Notes under the pieces: generated by a model
What the model was told of the DNA's origin: nothing
What the model saw: only the letters and a program-made list of their open reading frames with translations
Databases searched by the model: none
Shown: positions 59,322-64,000 of the stretch, piece by piece
How positions within the stretch are numbered: position 1 is the stretch's first letter
Layout: every line of letters begins with the position of its first letter
DNA from: Micromonospora inyonensis
Lineage (GTDB): Bacteria > Actinomycetota > Actinomycetes > Mycobacteriales > Micromonosporaceae
Assembly (NCBI RefSeq): GCF_900091415.1
Contig: NZ_FMHU01000001.1
Span: 372,001 to 436,000 of the forward strand
Direction: 5' to 3'
Length of the DNA: 64,000 nt
Position numbers and translations under genes: made by a program

Positions 59322-60325
59322 TCACCGGGACGACTTCGGATCGAGCGCGTCGCGCAGCGAGTCACCGAACAGGTTGAACGCGAGCACCAGCGCGAAGATC
59401 GTGATGCCCGGGAAGAAGACGTAGGCGGGGTCGGTCTGGAGGTACGGGATGCTCTGGAAGATCATCCGGCCGAAGTCGGCGGTGGGTTCGAGGACGCCGA
59501 TACCGAGGAACGACAGCGCCGCCTCACCGGCGATGTACTGCGCCACGGCGAGCGAGAACGCCACCAGGATCGGCGCCCAGAGGTTCGGCAGGAGCTGCCG
59601 GAACATGATGTGCCCCAGCCCTGCGCCACTGGTCCGGGCCGCCTCCACGAACTCCCGTTCGCGCAGCGACACGACCTGGCCCCGGACCAGCCGGGCGGTG
59701 CTGGTCCAGCTGAACGCGGCGAACACCCCGATCAGCACGGCCACCTGGAACCAGGGCGGCACCTCCTCGCGCGGGCCGTAGAAGCGCAGCGCCACGGTCG
59801 GCACCACGGCCAGCGCGAAGATCAGGAACGGCAGGGCCAGCGCCACGTCGGTGATCCAGCTGATCACCGTGTCGACCATTCCGCCCAGGTAGCCGGCGAG
59901 GATACCGGCGACCACGCCGATCGCCGTGGTCACCACGGCGGCGGCGAACGCGATGAACAGCGAGGTGCGCAGCCCGTACACCATCCGGATGAAGATGTCC
60001 CGGCCGAGCCGGGGTTCCAGCCCGAACCAGTGGTCGCCGCTGACCCCGCCGACGTAGCCGAGCGGCATGCCGTTGCCGTCCAGCAGCTCCTGGAACTGCT
60101 CGTTCGGGCCGACGCCGTACAGCTTCGAGATCAACGGGGCGGCGAGCGCGACCAGCATCAGCACCAGCAGCACCACGCCGGTGACCACCGCCGTCCGGTC
60201 GCGGCGCAGCCGGACCCAGGCGAGCTGCCCCGGCGACCGGCCGACGACCTCGCGTCTCGCGACGCCGCCGCCGTCGGTCGCCGGGGCGATCTCCGCCCGG
60301 ACCTCACCCTCCACCGGGGACAGGC

Positions 60326-60329
<4 letters not shown>
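59322..60329 (-). CDS. dppC: Oligopeptide ABC transporter permease DppC
   Basis: A 335-residue permease: N-terminal [16 protein letters not shown] helix, periplasmic segment with [22 protein letters not shown] (HPFGTDxxGRD-type signature), six helices and EAA loop [23 protein letters not shown] 60329 overlaps the dppF stop as ATGA. Eleven bases before dppB. Confidence 0.94.
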
Positions 60330-61365
<1,036 letters not shown>

Positions 61366-61369
<4 letters not shown>

Positions 61370-62472
61370 CGGGCCACCCCCACCCGCTCGGCCTCGTCGG
61401 CCCAGATCCGTGCCCGCTCGTCCGCCGGCAGGTGACACGCCACCCGGTGCCCCGTGTCGCCCACCGGCACCAGCTCCGGCACCTGCGTCCGGGAGCGGCC
61501 GTCGGTCCGGTCCGCCCACCGGCACCGGGGGTGGAAGGCGCACCCCGGCGGCAGGTCGATCAGACTCGGCGGGTTGCCGGCGATCGGCCGGAGGTCCGCG
61601 TCAGCGTCCCCGTGCAACGAGGGCACGCTACCGAGCAGCCCCCAGGTGTACGGGTGCGCCGGTGACCGCAGCACCTCCGTGACGTCGCCGTACTCCACCG
61701 CCCGGCCCCCGTACATCACCAGCACCTCGTCCGCCACCTGGCTGACCACGCCGAGATCGTGGGTGATCAACACGATCGCCGAGCCGAACTCCTGCTGGAG
61801 ATCGGTCAACAGGTCCAGGATCTGCGCCTGCACCGTCACGTCCAGGGCGGTGGTCGGCTCGTCGGCGATCAGCAGCTGCGGGTCGTTGACCAGGGCCATC
61901 GCGATCATGGCCCGCTGCCGCATACCGCCGGAGAACTCGTGTGGGTACTGCTCGGCCCGCCGCCCCGGCTGCGGAATCCCGACCCGGTCCAGCATCTCCA
62001 CCGCCCGCGTCCACGCCGCGCGGCGTCCCGCCCCCGGATGGTGCACCCGGTAGGCCTCCGCGATCTGCCGTCCGACCGGATAGAACGGGTGCAGGGCGGA
62101 GAGCGGGTCCTGGAAGATCATCGCGACGTCCCGGCCGCGCAGCCGGCGGGCCCGCTCCTCGGGCATGCCGATCAACTGGTGGTCGCCGACCCGGATCTCC
62201 CCGGTCACCGTGGCCCGGCGCGGGTCGTGCAGGCCCAGGACGGCCAGGGACGTCACGCTCTTGCCCGACCCGGACTCGCCGACGATCCCCAGGGTCCGGC
62301 CGCGTTCCACCGCGAACGACACCCCGTCCACCGCCCGCACCACGCCGTCCTCGGTGGCGAACTGCACCCGCAGATCGGTCACCCGCAGGTACGGCCCACC
62401 CGCGCCATGCTCCCCCGGCGCGGCGCGGTGGTCGTCCGGCTTCTCGGCCGGCATCGACTCGGCTCTCTTCAC
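61366..62472 (-). CDS. dppD: Oligopeptide ABC transporter ATPase DppD
   Basis: A 368-residue ABC ATPase: Walker [22 protein letters not shown] (Q-loop), signature FSGGMRQR, Walker [13 protein letters not shown] and the OppD-type C-terminal [11 protein letters not shown]. First gene of the operon, read from the promoter at 62528. Start GTG 62472 or ATG 62454. The order D-F-C-B-A is the reverse of the usual A-B-C-D-F. Confidence 0.93.
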
Positions 62473-62527
62473 GACCGACCGCCCCCCCTGGTTGACGAAG
62501 AGAACTTGCAGCGGTTCCCAGAGGGTG

Positions 62528-62556
62528 AAAATAAGCTACAGGCGCCGTCCTGTCAG
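62528..62556 (-). promoter_or_regulatory. Promoter of the dpp operon
   Basis: On the minus strand CTGACA (62551-62556) and TATTTT (62528-62533) are 17 bases apart, about 55 bases before the dppD start. Confidence 0.6.
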
Positions 62557-62855
62557 CCGTCGGTCCCGTAACGAGTCGGCATCACCGCCCCGGACACCCC
62601 ACGACGCGCCGACGAGCAGCTCGCCCCCGGCGGTCCCGCCGAGGCCGCACGCCGAACGGGCTGCGCCGGCAGCAGGGTGCCAGACCTCGGCGCGGACCGG
62701 GACATCGCGCGGATCTGCCGGACCATGCCCCTTCCGGTCGACGGCGACTGACCGCGCGACGTGGTGGCTGATGAGCCCGGATCGGCGCACCGGAGGTGCG
62801 ACGATGGGGCAGGCGATCACGAGAGGATTCCCGCCGGATCGAGGTGGAGGTGACC
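62557..62855. other. Intergenic region without a recognisable gene
   Basis: About 300 bases between the divergent dpp and Uma2 genes. Frames here are short and without ribosome-binding sites or domain similarity. I see nothing beyond the promoter area of the Uma2 gene. Confidence 0.4.
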
Positions 62856-63404
62856 ATGACCGCAGTGGTGTTCGACCACGACGGACCGTGGACGGAGGAG
62901 GAGTACCTCGCCCTCGGCGAGACGCACCAGCGCGTCGAACTCTTCGACGGGAGCCTCCACGTGACCCCTGCCTCCACGCCCCAGCACCAGAACATCTCCG
63001 GTGAACTCCGCGCCGCCCTGCGCCGACCGGTCCGCGAGGCCGGACTGCGCGTGCTGGAGGGGGTGAACGTCCGGCTCCGCCCGGACCGCATTTCGATTCC
63101 GGACCTCGTCGTCACCGATCCGATCGACCTCGACGACCCCTACGTCGACGCGGGCGACGTACGACTGGCCTGCGAGATCATCTCGCCTGACAACGCCGCC
63201 ACGGACAAGGTGCTGAAGATGCACTACTACGCAGCTGCCGGGATCGCGTGGTATCTGCTGGTCGAGCAGAAGAGCCTCGTCGCCCAGCTGTACCAACTAC
63301 AGGGCGGCCACTACGTGGAGCACTCGACCGCCGGCCCGGGTGGGGTGCTGAAGCTGACCGAGCCGGTGCACGTGACGATCCGGCCGGAGACGTTGCTGGA
63401 CTGA
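62856..63404 (+). CDS. Uma2-family (DUF820) PD-(D/E)XK protein
   Basis: A 182-residue Uma2-family protein: N-terminal WTEEEYLALGETHQRVELFDGSL, then the nuclease-like core (about 85-130) with ISIPDLVVTD and LACEIISPDNAATDKVLKMHYY, which supplies Asp, Glu and Lys of a PD-(D/E)XK site. The family is large in actinobacteria and cyanobacteria, of unknown role; a restriction-like endonuclease is predicted. ATG 62856 has GGTGGAGGTG upstream. Single gene, no partner. Confidence 0.88.
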   Translation: MTAVVFDHDGPWTEEEYLALGETHQRVELFDGSLHVTPASTPQHQNISGELRAALRRPVREAGLRVLEGVNVRLRPDRISIPDLVVTDPIDLDDPYVDAGDVRLACEIISPDNAATDKVLKMHYYAAAGIAWYLLVEQKSLVAQLYQLQGGHYVEHSTAGPGGVLKLTEPVHVTIRPETLLD

Positions 63405-63424
63405 CAAGTGTCGGGGGGCTCGCC

Positions 63425-63430
63425 TAGGGT
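63425..63430 (+). promoter_or_regulatory. Leaderless promoter -10 (TAGGGT) of the TldD/PmbA gene
   Basis: TAGGGT ends 7 bases before ATG 63438. Confidence 0.6.
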
Positions 63431-63437
63431 CGGGCCC

Positions 63438-64000
63438 ATGACGGAGTTCGACGCGGCGACCCTCGCCGTGCAGGCCGCGCTCGACGCCGGTGCACGGTAC
63501 GCCGACGTCCGGGTGATGCACCGCCGCTACGAGTCGATGTCGGCCCGCAACGGCGAGATCGAGGAGCTGACCCAGGACTCCGACCTCGGGCTCGGGGTGC
63601 GCGCCCTGGTCGGGTCGAGCTGGGGCTTCTACGCCGTACCCGATCTGGCCGACGCCGCCGCCCGCGACGCCGGCCACCGCGCCGCGCGGATCGCCGCGGC
63701 GAGCGCCCGGGTCTCCGGCCCGCCGGTCGAGCTGGTGCCGGCCACGCCCACCACCGCCTCCTGGACCTCCCCCTGCCGGGTCGACCCGCTCGGCGTGCCG
63801 CTGAGCAGCAAGGGCGACCTGCTGGTCGCCGCGACCGCGACGATGGCCGAGCACGGGGCCGACCTCGCCGAGGGGCTCTACCAGGTCTGGGACACCGGCA
63901 AGTGGTTCGTCTCCAGCGAGGGGCACCGCATCGACCAGCACGTCCGCGAGTGCGGTGCGGGCATCTCGGCCACCTCCATCGGCGACGGCGAGACCCAGCG
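63438..64000 (+). CDS. TldD/PmbA-family metalloprotease (3' end beyond window)
   Basis: The first 187 codons of a TldD/PmbA-like protein: ARYADVRVMHRRYESMSARNGEIEEL and GLGVRALVGSSWGFYAVPDL form the family's N-terminal domain. TldD and PmbA (TldE) form a heterodimer that degrades peptides and matures some ribosomal peptides; the zinc motif HExxxH of TldD would lie beyond the window, so which subunit this is cannot be decided from the motif. ATG 63438 follows a leaderless -10. A partner gene is likely downstream. Confidence 0.85.
   Translation, partial: MTEFDAATLAVQAALDAGARYADVRVMHRRYESMSARNGEIEELTQDSDLGLGVRALVGSSWGFYAVPDLADAAARDAGHRAARIAAASARVSGPPVELVPATPTTASWTSPCRVDPLGVPLSSKGDLLVAATATMAEHGADLAEGLYQVWDTGKWFVSSEGHRIDQHVRECGAGISATSIGDGETQ

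Noticed and set aside
62856..63404. Uma2 protein as part of a restriction or defence island
   Set aside because: It stands alone between peptide transport and TldD genes with no methylase, helicase or other defence partner.

Overview
The window comes from a very GC-rich actinobacterium, most likely Micromonospora or a close relative in the Micromonosporaceae. Supporting evidence: a mycothiol gene (mshB), a mycoredoxin, a whiB7/wblC-type regulator, AdnAB, an XRE-DUF5753/DUF397 pair, many GTG starts, leaderless promoters (TAnnnT 6-7 nt before the start codon), and three copies of an intergenic palindrome of a kind I associate with Micromonospora. It reads as ordinary chromosome: I see no integrase, transposase, phage gene or CRISPR array.

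Layout. 1-2101: the 3' part of a solute-binding lipoprotein gene, a small membrane protein, and two identical initiator tRNA-fMet genes, each with its own terminator. 2235-23489 plus 27434-36300: a conserved actinobacterial neighbourhood matching the M. tuberculosis interval Rv3193c-Rv3202c. It holds a UPF0182 membrane protein, a PDZ/Lon-like protease, a zincin_2 protein, a ThiF-like protein, an ABC1 kinase, whiB7 with an elaborate attenuator leader, uvrD2, mycoredoxin, nudC, adnB and adnA. Here it is expanded by an MFS exporter, an XRE/DUF397 module, a coupled pair of M16 peptidases, a sulfonate-type ABC transporter with an Rrf2 regulator, a DEAD-box RNA helicase and a cold-shock protein.

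36353-40372: two tandem LOG-family genes and divergent dapE/dapD (lysine/diaminopimelate pathway). 40425-48409: a large secreted subtilisin-like protease, a hexapeptide acetyltransferase, an unusual polytopic membrane protein carrying a GHSQG hydrolase motif, a P-loop kinase and a SIMPL-domain protein. 48434-54149: tyrA, dapC, a 7Fe ferredoxin, a GNAT protein, two small membrane proteins and mshB (compare Rv1170-Rv1178). 54279-64000: a prolyl-oligopeptidase-family enzyme, a complete oligopeptide ABC operon (order D-F-C-B-A), a Uma2-family protein and the 5' part of a TldD/PmbA-family gene.

Shared themes are DNA repair (uvrD2, adnAB), thiol and redox biology (mshB, mycoredoxin, nudC), response to ribosome-targeting antibiotics (whiB7), DAP/lysine synthesis (dapC, dapD, dapE) and peptide handling (M16 pair, S8, S9, Dpp). 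Four-base stop/start overlaps (ATGA, GTGA, TTGA and probably CTGA) couple many operons. The most notable non-coding features are the whiB7 leader (upstream ORF plus T6 terminator), a cluster of three perfect DnaA boxes at 10081-10142, a 40-bp perfect palindrome at 23578-23617, a hairpin hiding the ribosome-binding site of the RNA helicase, and the dispersed palindrome family.
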